NCBI GenBank assembly: GCA_017399065.1
Contig: JAFQEL010000007.1
Span: 1 to 64,000 of the forward strand
DNA from: Clostridia bacterium
GTDB lineage: Bacteria; Bacillota; Clostridia; Oscillospirales; Acutalibacteraceae
Direction: 5' to 3'
DNA: 64,000 nt
Part shown: in pieces, positions 9,238 through 17,620 of the stretch
How the letters are laid out: each line of letters begins with the position of its first letter
Numbering within the stretch: position 1 is the first letter of the stretch
Notes under the pieces: generated by a model
Told to the model about the DNA's origin: nothing
Seen by the model: the letters and a program-made list of their open reading frames with translations, nothing else
The model's database searches: none
Made by a program: the position numbers and the translations under genes

Positions 9238-9907
9238 TTTTATCTCCTAAACTGTCGATAATATCACTTCCAAAATCTTTTTGTGAGTTAGAAATAAATT
9301 TTTCAATTTCATTTCTAATATCTTCACGTAATGGGGTAAAATGCAACTGATAATCATATGAAATACCTTTGATGTTGTTTGAAACCCTACCTACAGTAAA
9401 TATTTTATTAATAAAATCAGAATTTTCAGAAAAAACAGTACCTTTTACAGTTGGCTCCTTTTTTGAAAATCTAAAATCCATAATATTCTGTACAGAAGGA
9501 TTAAAATATTGGGCAGCAAACTTTTTGATTATTTCATCCTCTAATTCACAAGTATATACAACTCCCAATCTTCTGACTATTAAAGTATACCTTGTCAAGA
9601 TGTTGGGGATAATATAATCAACAACACGTTTTTTAAAAAGATTAAACTCGCTATCAAAGTCTTTTTCTATTGTTTGAGTAAAAACAAGTTTATTTGAACT
9701 CAAAATTAGAACATGATTTTTTTCTGGATTTGATAATCTTCGCTCAGTCGTATAATGGGTAGAGATATTGGTAAAAAACTCAGAAGAGAACAATTTATTT
9801 CTATATAAAATATCGTCAGCAATTTCGCCCCAAGAATCCAAAAGTTTGAACATATGATTAAATGAAACACCAAAAGTTAATTGTTTAACTTTATCTTTTT
9901 TCCCCAT
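9230..9907 (-). CDS. TIGR04255-like protein of unknown function
   Basis: A 225-residue cytoplasmic protein. ATG at 9907 is chosen because GAGGTG lies 6 nt upstream; the open frame continues 16 codons further without a site. The order of elements, an early VKQLTFGVSFNHMFKLLDSWG segment, a middle strand NHVLILSSNKLVFTQ, then TRYTLIVRRLGVVY, recalls the sporadically distributed TIGR04255 family (strand, 'rdrl', then RIGLRY), but the match is from memory and weak. No catalytic motif is visible. It overlaps the downstream membrane coiled-coil gene by 8 nt and follows a 54-codon gene, all under one LexA-box promoter. Confidence 0.6.
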   Translation of the reverse strand: MGKKDKVKQLTFGVSFNHMFKLLDSWGEIADDILYRNKLFSSEFFTNISTHYTTERRLSNPEKNHVLILSSNKLVFTQTIEKDFDSEFNLFKKRVVDYIIPNILTRYTLIVRRLGVVYTCELEDEIIKKFAAQYFNPSVQNIMDFRFSKKEPTVKGTVFSENSDFINKIFTVGRVSNNIKGISYDYQLHFTPLREDIRNEIEKFISNSQKDFGSDIIDSLGDKNE

Positions 9908-9986
9908 GGTAGTCACCTCTTGAGGAATTATACCATAGTTAAAACCAATTTTCAACTATTAAATGCACCTCTATAAAAGGCCTCTT

Positions 9987-10151
9987 TCAGGGTGTTAATC
10001 CTAATCGCGCTAAAATGAGTATTACTTCATATATTTCGCTACTAATATTTATCTCCTTTTTGCTATTTATTTTTAAAACTCCGTTTTTTATCAACCTTTC
10101 AAATAAATGTTGGTGTTCTGGTGGTATTTGATTAATAGTTTTGTAAATCAA
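9987..10151 (-). CDS. 54-residue protein, phage small-protein-like
   Basis: A short gene with a TTG start 6 nt after a perfect GGAGGG. It encodes 54 residues beginning MIYKTINQIPPEHQ and ending ILARLGLTP. The plan (IP-E, then LI-NGVLK, then I-S-EIYEVILILARLG) resembles the small proteins found near lysis modules of Firmicute prophages, which read roughly IP-W---V-KLI-KG-LKG, NLS-DMLR-LVI-DR-G. No other phage gene is next to it. It is the first gene behind the LexA-box promoter, and its leader is about 75 nt. Function unknown; the good ribosome binding site and the promoter make it likely to be real. Confidence 0.6.
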   Translation of the reverse strand: MIYKTINQIPPEHQHLFERLIKNGVLKINSKKEINISSEIYEVILILARLGLTP

Positions 10152-10232
10152 TTCTTTCCCTCCGCAAAATTATAGAATACTGTAATATATTATATTTTAT
10201 TCTTTTAACATTTAGACAAGATCATTGTGAAA

Positions 10233-10261
10233 ATTATATCGAACATTTGTTCTATTGTCAA
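10233..10261 (-). promoter_or_regulatory. Promoter of SOS-type cassette
   Basis: On the minus strand a consensus promoter: TTGACA (10261-10256), exactly 17 nt, TATAAT (10238-10233). It points at the three-gene unit 10151 to 8737. The spacer is filled by a LexA box. Confidence 0.85.
10240..10253. promoter_or_regulatory. LexA (SOS) box
   Basis: CGAACATTTGTTCT fits the Gram-positive LexA/DinR consensus CGAAC-N4-GTTCG at 9 of 10 fixed positions, with a perfect GAAC-N4-GTTC core. It lies wholly within the -35/-10 spacer, the ideal place for repression. This predicts that the cassette is induced by DNA damage. Confidence 0.8.
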
Positions 10262-10634
10262 GCGAATTAATGGATTATATTTAAATTTAATTTCTTAATC
10301 ATGTAAATCTTGCAATTTTTTCAAAACTTGAAACAATATTCAACTTGTTTTATATGTCCACTATGACAACCTTGAGCTGCAAAAGCGAAGTTTAAAGCAA
10401 AAGCCAGTTTACATAATGAACTTCAACATACTGTACAAGTATAGGATATCCTTATGTTTTTATTAACATTTTCTTGGTGGTTTATGCGTTATTTGTGCGC
10501 TATAGACGGCCATAATTCGTTATTCGCGTAAAACTTCGTGCGCATTTGAACGTGACGTTATATTTCCTATTCGGCAAAATATTCATAAAAGGAATTGCAG
10601 CAATTCTGAATAACACCGAAAGGAAGAATGATTA
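10262..10634. other. AT-rich intergenic region
   Basis: About 370 nt between the SOS-type promoter and the divergent gene at 10635. I found no open frame with a ribosome binding site and no clear promoter for the plus-strand gene, although one must lie here. Confidence 0.5.
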
Positions 10635-11114
10635 ATGTACGCATCTAAAATTGTTATTGCAGGTATATGCAAAGAATACGGAATGGAGCCCAGTATACTG
10701 ATCAAAATGTTTGAGGAACCAAAGAAATCGTTTTCAGGTGCCGAGCATGTGATTGTGAGAAACTGGATGCGGCTTGATTCAATAGCGCCGCTTATCTATG
10801 AAAAACGGCTGTATATGTACCTGCTTGAATATGAGGCACGAAAAATAAAAACAAAGAAAAATGAAGTTCTGCTGACAGACAACTCAATCCAATTCGACGG
10901 TATTGAACCCGGAGATATTCTGCTTTTTGATCCCACAGACACCGTGTTTGACGGATATATGGCACTTGAAATAGACGGTTTCAGGTTTGCGGCTGTTGTT
11001 GAGGATTTTAAGCCTGAACCGGACAAGTATTATATTGTACCTGATTTGCATTTCAACCGGGATTTTATCATATTCAAGCACAAGGTAAAAGTGCTCGGAA
11101 AAATCATCGCTTAG
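10635..11114 (+). CDS. S24/LexA-like domain protein, catalytically degenerate
   Basis: A 159-residue protein, AAGGAAG before the ATG. Residues 1-75 (MYASKIVIAGICKEYGMEPSI...) are helical and unassigned. Residues about 80-159 follow the layout of the LexA/S24 C-terminal fold: FDGIEPGDILLFDPTDTVFDGYMALEIDG, then a YYIVPD strand, then VKVLGKIIA at the very end, as in phage repressors and LexA. The expected Ser of the GDSM motif and the catalytic Lys are not where they should be (LLTDNSIQF and AAVVEDF), so self-cleavage is unlikely. It stands divergently from the LexA-box cassette and 53 nt before a DUF6809-like gene. A regulatory or binding role is inference. Confidence 0.6.
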   Translation: MYASKIVIAGICKEYGMEPSILIKMFEEPKKSFSGAEHVIVRNWMRLDSIAPLIYEKRLYMYLLEYEARKIKTKKNEVLLTDNSIQFDGIEPGDILLFDPTDTVFDGYMALEIDGFRFAAVVEDFKPEPDKYYIVPDLHFNRDFIIFKHKVKVLGKIIA

Positions 11115-11167
11115 AGAAAAGCCGAAGAGAAAACATACAGGGATTTTGTGCAGAAGAAAGGTTGAGT

Positions 11168-11443
11168 ATGGTGAATTTTATCGAAGATTTTTATTACGGC
11201 AACATTGAACCTCAAATGCGCAACATCAAGCAGAATTCAGGTTTTCAAAAGGACTTCAGCAGGCTTTGCGAGTTAGAAGCAGAACTCAGGATGAAACTCA
11301 CAGGCAGCGAGAAAAAGCTGTTTTTGGAGTATGCTGATTTGTGGGGAATCATCTCAGAAGATATTGACTTTGACAGCTACAAAACAGGCTTCAGACACGG
11401 AGCAGGTTTTGCATTAGATGCGTTTGCAAAGACACCTGAATAA
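11168..11443 (+). CDS. DUF6809-like small protein
   Basis: A 91-residue protein. ATG at 11168 is taken because AAAGG ends 6 nt upstream; a TTG at 11162 is in frame. The pattern IEDFYYGNIEPQMRNIKQNS..., SEKKLFLEYADLW, then YKTGFRHGAGFALDAF agrees with the DUF6809 family of small helical proteins common in Clostridia and their mobile elements. Function unknown. It follows the S24-like gene by 53 nt and ends at a strong terminator. Confidence 0.65.
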   Translation: MVNFIEDFYYGNIEPQMRNIKQNSGFQKDFSRLCELEAELRMKLTGSEKKLFLEYADLWGIISEDIDFDSYKTGFRHGAGFALDAFAKTPE

Positions 11444-11451
11444 AACAGCGA

Positions 11452-11480
11452 CAGCCCGCAGGCATAAAACCTGCGGGCTG
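11452..11480. terminator. Bidirectional terminator
   Basis: A perfect 11-bp stem CAGCCCGCAGG/CCTGCGGGCTG with loop CATAAAA, between the convergent DUF6809-like and rlmD genes. Confidence 0.8.
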
Positions 11481-11483
11481 TAA

Positions 11484-13124
11484 TCATATCATCTTGAAAT
11501 ATTTGAGAGCATCGGTGATGGCATCTTCTTTTTCTTTGGGGCATTTGGGCACTCTTGAATCAGGGCTTTTAGGCTTATTATACGCCTCGCCGACCTCAAT
11601 GCCATATTTGCGTTTTATTTGGGAAATATAGAGTGTTGAAACCTTCAAGCCGTACTTTTTAAGCACATATGCCTTAATTTGATCATAGGTGGGCTTACCG
11701 TCATTTATTGATATATCAAGCTTTGTGAGGTCAAGTTCAATGTTGATAACATCATCCGGCGGAAGTTTGACTAAAGAAACAACCGTCTCGACATGTGCTG
11801 TTCTCGGGAACATATCCACGGGTGTTGCGAGGTGAGTGCCGTCGGCTTTTTGTGCAACTGTATAGCCGAGAGTTGCAAACACGGCACAGTCGCGTGCAAG
11901 CGTCGCAGGGTCGCAGGATACATATACAATGCGTTCCGGTGACATTTCCGTGACCGTTTTAATGAGTGCCTCGTCACAGCCTTTTCTGGGCGGGTCGAGT
12001 ATTATTACATCGGGCCTTATGCCTTCAGCCTTAAGCTGCTCTGCCGCTACCGATGCATCACCGCAGATGAAGCGTGCATTGTTGATTGAGTTGATTTCTG
12101 CGTTCTTTTTGGCGTTTTCTATGGCGGGTGCAACGATCTCCACGCCTACAAGTTTTTTCACTTTGCGTGCCATTGTAAGTCCTATCGTGCCGACTCCGCA
12201 GTACATATCGAGCAGTACGGTTTCGGGTGTCAGCTCAGCGTATTCTGCGGCAATCGAGTACAGTTTTTCTGTCTGATCACGGTTGACCTGGTAAAAAGAG
12301 AGCGGCGAAATCTCAAAGACAGTGTCAAGCAGAGTGTCCTCAATATAAGCTTTTCCGTAAAGCTCTTTTACAGTGTTGCCGAGGATCACGTTTGTCTTTT
12401 CACGGTTAATATTTATGCTCAGCCCCGTTACGCCGAGAGGTGAAATTTTGTTCCACAGTGACTCGGCTTCGGGTAGAGTATTGCCGTTGATTACAACGCA
12501 GACGGATATGTTTTTGTCACCCTTTGAGCCTCGTATATAAAAGTGACGGAGAAGTCCCTTGTGGGTAACTTCATTATAAACGGATATGCTGTTTTCCTCT
12601 GTCCAGGTTTTGAATTTTTCAGCTATAGCAGAAAAAAGCTCGGGCTGCAGCTTGCAACAGCTGCAGTCGACTATATTGTGGCTGTGAAAAGAATAAAATC
12701 CGATTTTTACTTTGCCGTTTTCACTGCCTACAGGTAACTGTGCTTTGTTGCGGTAGCAGTCTGTTTTCTCCGAGCCTACTATGGGCTGAAACTTTATATC
12801 AAGTCCGCCGATTCGCCTGAATGCGTCCTCGACACGTTGTTGCTTGATTTTTAACTCTGCTTCATAGTTGATATGTCTGTATACACAGCCTCCGCATCGG
12901 TTAAAAACGGGACAATCGACTTCAATTCTGTCGGCGGAAGGCTTGATAATCTGCATAGCCTTTGCGACAGCATAGTTCTTTTTTACTTTTATTGCGTGAG
13001 CAAGTACGGTGTCACCGACTGCAGTGTTGCTTACAAAAACGGCCATTCCGTCCTTGTGACCCACACCGCTGCCTTCGGCTGTCATACCTGTTATTTCAAG
13101 CTCAAATTCGTCATTCTTTTTCAA
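11484..13124 (-). CDS. rlmD: 23S rRNA uracil-C5 methyltransferase RlmD-like
   Basis: A 546-residue SAM-dependent enzyme that methylates C5 of a uridine in 23S rRNA (RlmD/RlmCD family). Residues 1-60 are the TRAM RNA-binding domain. Iron-sulfur cysteines are Cys71, Cys77 and Cys80 (CPVFNRCGGC), with the fourth from Cys154-157 (CSCC). The SAM site is LLDMYCGVGTIG (305-315), followed by ILDPPRKGCDE (375-385) and the catalytic Cys404 in YVSCDPATLARD. The family usually ends near residue 455; the extra 90 residues here (helices, a YGLKVSTLYISQIKRKYG segment) form an added domain found in some Clostridia. Whether it acts as RlmD or the dual RlmCD cannot be told. The start overlaps the VanZ gene by 14 nt. 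Confidence 0.92.
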   Translation of the reverse strand: MKKNDEFELEITGMTAEGSGVGHKDGMAVFVSNTAVGDTVLAHAIKVKKNYAVAKAMQIIKPSADRIEVDCPVFNRCGGCVYRHINYEAELKIKQQRVEDAFRRIGGLDIKFQPIVGSEKTDCYRNKAQLPVGSENGKVKIGFYSFHSHNIVDCSCCKLQPELFSAIAEKFKTWTEENSISVYNEVTHKGLLRHFYIRGSKGDKNISVCVVINGNTLPEAESLWNKISPLGVTGLSININREKTNVILGNTVKELYGKAYIEDTLLDTVFEISPLSFYQVNRDQTEKLYSIAAEYAELTPETVLLDMYCGVGTIGLTMARKVKKLVGVEIVAPAIENAKKNAEINSINNARFICGDASVAAEQLKAEGIRPDVIILDPPRKGCDEALIKTVTEMSPERIVYVSCDPATLARDCAVFATLGYTVAQKADGTHLATPVDMFPRTAHVETVVSLVKLPPDDVINIELDLTKLDISINDGKPTYDQIKAYVLKKYGLKVSTLYISQIKRKYGIEVGEAYNKPKSPDSRVPKCPKEKEDAITDALKYFKMI

Positions 13125-13584
13125 GTCTGTTACCTCTGCGACGGGAAATAATGTAATTAATAAATCTATATATTACGTAGCTTGTGGCGATGCCGATAAT
13201 GCTTCCGAGTGCATCTACCGCAAGGTCGGTGAGCTGAAAGGCTCTGCCGTCTATAAATATCTGGTGTATTTCGTCCGTAAGAGAGTAAAATACACTGATT
13301 GCAAACGGAAGAATTATGCGGGGCTTAAGAGTAGTTTGATAAAGTGCGTTGAACAGCAGCAGACTCAGTCCACAGTATTCGAGTGCGTGTGCAATAGAGC
13401 GGAAGGTCTCGTGCCCGATAAATTCTATAAAAGCGGTGAATATTTTTGCGAAGAATCCCATTACCGCCATACTGAGTTCGCCCGATTCTTCGGAAGGCTG
13501 ATGCGAAAGAGCGAATATTACCGCCATGCATACAGCTACAAGAAACCAGCTTACGGCGGCTATTGCTTTTTGTTTTTTCTTCAT
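13111..13584 (-). CDS. VanZ-like membrane protein
   Basis: A 157-residue protein with four hydrophobic segments and the VanZ pattern FALSHQPSEESGELS after the first segment, then HALEYCGLSLLLFNAL and the conserved SLTDEIHQIFIDGRAFQLTD (DE-HQ-F--GR---D). VanZ is known for low-level teicoplanin resistance, but most chromosomal homologues have no defined role. AAAGGA lies 9 nt before the ATG. Middle gene of a unit, 12 nt after the binding-protein gene and overlapping rlmD by 14 nt, so all three are probably co-transcribed. Confidence 0.88.
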   Translation of the reverse strand: MKKKQKAIAAVSWFLVAVCMAVIFALSHQPSEESGELSMAVMGFFAKIFTAFIEFIGHETFRSIAHALEYCGLSLLLFNALYQTTLKPRIILPFAISVFYSLTDEIHQIFIDGRAFQLTDLAVDALGSIIGIATSYVIYRFINYIISRRRGNRLEKE

Positions 13585-13596
13585 ATAAATATTCCT

Positions 13597-15228
13597 TTAT
13601 TTAAGAAGCTCTGTATTACAGAGTGATATAACATTACCCGAGTTAAGTATGCTGACAGAGGTTATTTTAGGGTTTGTAGCAATATATCTGCTGTGGAAGA
13701 ACAGTGGCACTATTACGGCATTCTGTATCAGGTATTCCTGAGCTGCAGTGCAGCCTTTGATAACACTCTCTGCCGAGCCGGCTGTAAGAAGCTGAGAGAG
13801 AAGAGTGTTGAAATTGCCTGAGTTATAGTGGCATATATTGCCTGAATCACGGAAGGAATAGAGAAATTCAACTGCTGTCTGTGCATCTGTTGTTATAGGT
13901 GCAAAAGCACACTGATAGTTTCCTCTGTGTACACGCGTGTCAAGCTCTTCTGCGGTTACAACCTCGACCTTTGCTGAAAGCTTTATGCCGAAAAGCTGTT
14001 GCCATTCCTGAATTATCCTGCGTATAGCGGTTTCGTATTCCTCGGTGCAGAGAATGCTGAAAGAGCATTCCTTGCCCTGTGTATATTCGTCAAAATATTT
14101 CTTTGCTGCCGTGGTATCATATTTGAGAGAGCCGAGCACTGGTGCAACCTGATTGTACGGTTTGCCTTCAACCGTGCAGGATGGGGGGATTATGCCCGTA
14201 GCCTGCTTCGGGTTGTCTTTTGCCGATGAACGTATATCGTCGAAGTTCATTGATTTTACGAGTGCAAGTCTGAATCTCGTATTGCTCATTACGGAGTCGG
14301 AGCAGTTAAAAACAAAGCCCCACACCGTATTCTGTATCTCGTATACGTTACAGCCTTCGTCTGTTGCGATTTCTGCCTGATAGGCTGTAAGAGGTACGGC
14401 GGCATATTTTTCATCAAGCAGGTTGTCGAGAATAATCTGCTCGTCCTGAGTAAAAGCGTAGGTCAGCGAGTACACCTTGGCAGGTGACTGAAGGTTGTCT
14501 GTATTACGTCGGAGCAATATGTTGTTGCCGCTGTACCAGCGTGAAAGGTAAAAGGCACCGTTGCAGAGTACGTTTTCGGCACTGAGCCCGTATCTGCCCT
14601 TGGTAGCTTCAAAAAAAGCACGGTTGCACGGTGCGGTAACCGGCTCGGTAAGTATCTGCATAAACTCTGAGCTTGCATATTCAAGCTCGACCTGTAGGGT
14701 ATAATCGTCGAGTGCCTTTACACCGAGCTGACTGACGGGAAGCTGTCCCTTGTTTACCTTTTCAGCGTTTTTTATCATATACAGGCGGTAAGCCTCAGGT
14801 GCTTCTGTATCCGGGGAAAGAGCACGCTGAAAACCGAAAACAAAATCGTGTGCGGTAACACGCAGGTCAATTGCCGTTTCATAGCCTTCGCCGAAAATTT
14901 CTTCGTGATTGGAATTTATGTGCCACTTATTGCCTTCGTGCAGTCTGAATGCGTAAACAAGTCCGTCCGGCGTTGACGTTACCGCAGAAGCAGCGGCGGG
15001 CACAATCTTACCATCGCTGTCGGTCTTCATCAGACTTTCGTAGCAGTTAGCCGCTATGGTAAGGCTTTCGGAGGTGTCGGCCGTCTGTGGGTCAACGGAA
15101 ACGGGCTCATTTGCCATAGGACAACGCAGCTCAGCATCCTTTACAGTGCTTGAGCAGGCGGTGAAAGAACAACATATTATTATAGTTGCAAGGGTAACTG
15201 AAATTATCTTAAATGCGATTTTTTGCAT
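13597..15228 (-). CDS. ABC peptide-binding lipoprotein (SBP family 5)
   Basis: A 543-residue extracellular solute-binding lipoprotein of the oligopeptide (OppA/DppA) family. The signal peptide ends in lipobox FTAC. Family marks are NEPVSVDPQTADTSESLTIAANCYESLM near the start, VYAFRLHEGNKWHIN, the HDFVFGFQRALSPDTEAPEA segment and the late GNYQCAFAPI region. The start is taken at ATG 15228 with a GAG-containing site; GTG 15237 is in frame. No permease or ATPase genes are adjacent, so it either serves a transporter encoded elsewhere or has been recruited for another role. First gene of the unit with VanZ and rlmD, with a promoter at 15273-15301. Confidence 0.88.
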   Translation of the reverse strand: MQKIAFKIISVTLATIIICCSFTACSSTVKDAELRCPMANEPVSVDPQTADTSESLTIAANCYESLMKTDSDGKIVPAAASAVTSTPDGLVYAFRLHEGNKWHINSNHEEIFGEGYETAIDLRVTAHDFVFGFQRALSPDTEAPEAYRLYMIKNAEKVNKGQLPVSQLGVKALDDYTLQVELEYASSEFMQILTEPVTAPCNRAFFEATKGRYGLSAENVLCNGAFYLSRWYSGNNILLRRNTDNLQSPAKVYSLTYAFTQDEQIILDNLLDEKYAAVPLTAYQAEIATDEGCNVYEIQNTVWGFVFNCSDSVMSNTRFRLALVKSMNFDDIRSSAKDNPKQATGIIPPSCTVEGKPYNQVAPVLGSLKYDTTAAKKYFDEYTQGKECSFSILCTEEYETAIRRIIQEWQQLFGIKLSAKVEVVTAEELDTRVHRGNYQCAFAPITTDAQTAVEFLYSFRDSGNICHYNSGNFNTLLSQLLTAGSAESVIKGCTAAQEYLIQNAVIVPLFFHSRYIATNPKITSVSILNSGNVISLCNTELLK

Positions 15229-15272
15229 TTGCGTCACTCGCTTTATATTGTGGTTTTATTGATAATATCTTC

Positions 15273-15301
15273 ATTATATATCATTATAGGCGATTTAGCA
15301 A
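15273..15301 (-). promoter_or_regulatory. Promoter of SBP-VanZ-rlmD unit
   Basis: On the minus strand TTGCTA (15301-15296), a 17-nt spacer and TATAAT (15278-15273), 45 nt before the start codon. Confidence 0.6.
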
Positions 15302-15388
15302 ATGTTTTTGGGTAGTTTTGGTGAAAAAGAAGTATATAAAAAGAAGTTACAAAAGTATAAAATTTTTGTGCAATTTCTAAAAAAATTC

Positions 15389-15417
15389 TTGAAATGGTGA
15401 AAAGGTTATGTTATAAT
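15389..15417 (+). promoter_or_regulatory. Promoter of EF-G-like gene
   Basis: TTGAAA (15389-15394), 17 nt, TATAAT (15412-15417). A small TATTCGC/GCGAATA hairpin follows at 15427-15446 in the transcribed leader. Confidence 0.65.
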
Positions 15418-15509
15418 TCACCATAGTATTCGCTTTTTGGCGAATATAGACTTCATTTTTGTATTTTTATCGGTCAGAACAAAACTCTGACTGTAAGGAG
15501 GAAACCACA

Positions 15510-17561
15510 TTGAAAGCGTATAACGCAAAAGACATCCGTAACATAGCTCTTGCAGGCCACGGCGACAAAGGTAAGACAACTCTCGCCGAAGCTATGCTTT
15601 ATATTGCCAAGGCAACAGACCGTCTCGGCCGTGTTGCTGACGGAAACACAGTGCTTGACTTCGACCCCGAAGAGAAGCGACGCACAGCGTCTGTCTCTAC
15701 TGCTGTTGCTCCCCTCGAGTGGAACGGCTGTAAGGTCAACCTTCTCGACACTCCCGGTATGTTTGACTTCGCAGGCGGTATTGCCGAGGGTATCCGTGCA
15801 GCTGAGTGCGCACTTATCGTAGTCGGCGGCAGTATGGAGAAGTTTGACGTCGGTGCAGAAAAAGCACTCAAGGCAGCTGACAAGAGAGGCATCGCAAAGA
15901 TGTTCGCTGTCACAAGACTTGATACAGAGCACAACGACTTCTACCGCACATTCAACACAATCGTTGCTCAGGTCGGCGCATCTGCTTGCCCGATGGTAGT
16001 ACCGCAGATCGTTGACGGTAAGATTGTAAGCTACGTAAACCTTGTTACAAACAAGGCTTATTCATACACATACGGCAACGCAAACGAAATCGAAATGCCT
16101 GATGACGACCGCGTTAATGCCATGAAAGACATTTTCAACGAGGCTGTTGCTTCTGCTGACGATGCTCTTATGGAAAAATTCTTCGAGGGTGAAGCATTTA
16201 CTCAGGAAGAGATAGTAAACGGCCTTAAGGAAGGTATCGCTTCAGGTGCAGTTGTACCTGTATTTGCTTGTGCAGGTTATACAATGGATGCTGTTGATAT
16301 GCTTCTTGACGGCATAGCAAACTTTGCTCCCGATGCAACAAATGCAAGTGAGGGCGGCGTTGAGTGCGACGAAAACGGTCCTCTTGCAGCTATCTGCTTC
16401 AAGACTGTTGCTGACCCGTTTGTAGGTAAGATGTCCTACTTCAAGGTCATATCCGGCAAGCTCACATCCGATGTCCAGGCTGTCAACTCACGTACAGGTG
16501 AGCCCGAGCGTATGGGTAAGCTCGTTACGGTACGCGGCGGCAAGCAGGAAGATGCCGCTTGCATCCCTGCAGGTGATATCGGTGCTGCTACAAAGCTTGC
16601 TAACACAGTTACCGGTGATACACTTTATGCACCGAAGAATGAGGTTGAGCTTGAGCCCGTTTCATTCCCCGCACCCTGCTTCTCGATGGCAGTACACGTA
16701 CGTAAGAAGGGCGAGGAAGAGAAGGTTGCTGCAGGTATGCTCCGTCTTGCAGAAGAAGATCCCACAATCAAGTTTGCTATCAATAAAGAAACCCGTGAGC
16801 AGGTCGTCAGCGGTCTTGGTGAGCAGCACCTTGACGTTGTCAAGTCTAAGCTCAAGGCTAAGTTCGGCGTAGAGGTTGACCTCACAGTGCCGAGAGTTGC
16901 GTACAGAGAGACTATCCGTAAGGTTGTCGATAAGCAGGGTCGTCATAAGAAGCAGTCCGGCGGTCACGGTCAGTTCGGTGATGTTTGGATTCGCTTTGAG
17001 CCGTATATGGGCGAAGAGGACTTTGTGTTCACATCTGACGAAGTCGTCGGCGGCGCAGTTCCGAAGAATTTCTTCCCCGCAGTTGAAAAGGGTCTTCGCG
17101 AGTGCATCGCAAAGGGTCTTATCGCAGGCTACCCGATGGTAGGTATCAAGGCTGCTCTTCACGACGGTTCTTACCATCCTGTTGACTCTTCCGAAATGGC
17201 GTTCAAGACTGCAGCTGCTCTTGCATTTAAGGCAGCTATCCCCGAGGCACAGCCCACAATTCTTGAGCCTGTAGGTCTTCTTAAAGTCTATATGCCCGAG
17301 TCAAAGTTCGGCGATATTATGGGCGATATCACAAAACGCCGCGGACGTGTTATCGGTATGGGCCCGTCCGATGAGCCTGCTCTTCAGGAATTTGTTGCTG
17401 AAGTTCCCATGGCTGAAATGGGCGATTTTGCAACTGTTCTCCGTCAGGTAACTCAGGGCAGAGGTCACTTTAATTTTGAGTTTGTCCGTTATGAGGATGC
17501 TCCGATGAACGTTCAGCAGAAGGTTATCGAAGACGCAAAGGCAAGAATGGAAGAAGAATAA
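15510..17561 (+). CDS. EF-G-like translational GTPase paralogue
   Basis: A 683-residue GTPase of the EF-G superfamily, nearest to the 'elongation factor G-like' (FusA2) type rather than the housekeeping EF-G. The TTG start at 15510 is 7 nt after AAGGAGG. The P-loop is GHGDKGKTT (16-24), G3 is DTPG (80-83), and domains II-V follow at usual lengths, with GQFGDVWIRFEP and an EF-G domain IV/V ending in the FRYEDAP-type C-terminus. The G4 motif, normally NKxD, reads TRLD (135-138), which is unusual and may change nucleotide affinity or specificity. Codon use is strongly biased, suggesting high expression. It stands alone behind its own promoter and terminator. Confidence 0.88.
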   Translation: MKAYNAKDIRNIALAGHGDKGKTTLAEAMLYIAKATDRLGRVADGNTVLDFDPEEKRRTASVSTAVAPLEWNGCKVNLLDTPGMFDFAGGIAEGIRAAECALIVVGGSMEKFDVGAEKALKAADKRGIAKMFAVTRLDTEHNDFYRTFNTIVAQVGASACPMVVPQIVDGKIVSYVNLVTNKAYSYTYGNANEIEMPDDDRVNAMKDIFNEAVASADDALMEKFFEGEAFTQEEIVNGLKEGIASGAVVPVFACAGYTMDAVDMLLDGIANFAPDATNASEGGVECDENGPLAAICFKTVADPFVGKMSYFKVISGKLTSDVQAVNSRTGEPERMGKLVTVRGGKQEDAACIPAGDIGAATKLANTVTGDTLYAPKNEVELEPVSFPAPCFSMAVHVRKKGEEEKVAAGMLRLAEEDPTIKFAINKETREQVVSGLGEQHLDVVKSKLKAKFGVEVDLTVPRVAYRETIRKVVDKQGRHKKQSGGHGQFGDVWIRFEPYMGEEDFVFTSDEVVGGAVPKNFFPAVEKGLRECIAKGLIAGYPMVGIKAALHDGSYHPVDSSEMAFKTAAALAFKAAIPEAQPTILEPVGLLKVYMPESKFGDIMGDITKRRGRVIGMGPSDEPALQEFVAEVPMAEMGDFATVLRQVTQGRGHFNFEFVRYEDAPMNVQQKVIEDAKARMEEE

Positions 17562-17580
17562 TTCTCCACTGTAAATAATC

Positions 17581-17620
17581 AATCCCCGTCTGTGATGATA
17601 AATCGCAGACGGGGATTTTT
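17581..17620. terminator. Terminator between EF-G-like and ECF genes
   Basis: A 12-bp stem AATCCCCGTCTG/CAGACGGGGATT (17581-17592 with 17606-17617) followed by TTT on the plus strand. It can serve both convergent transcripts. Confidence 0.85.
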
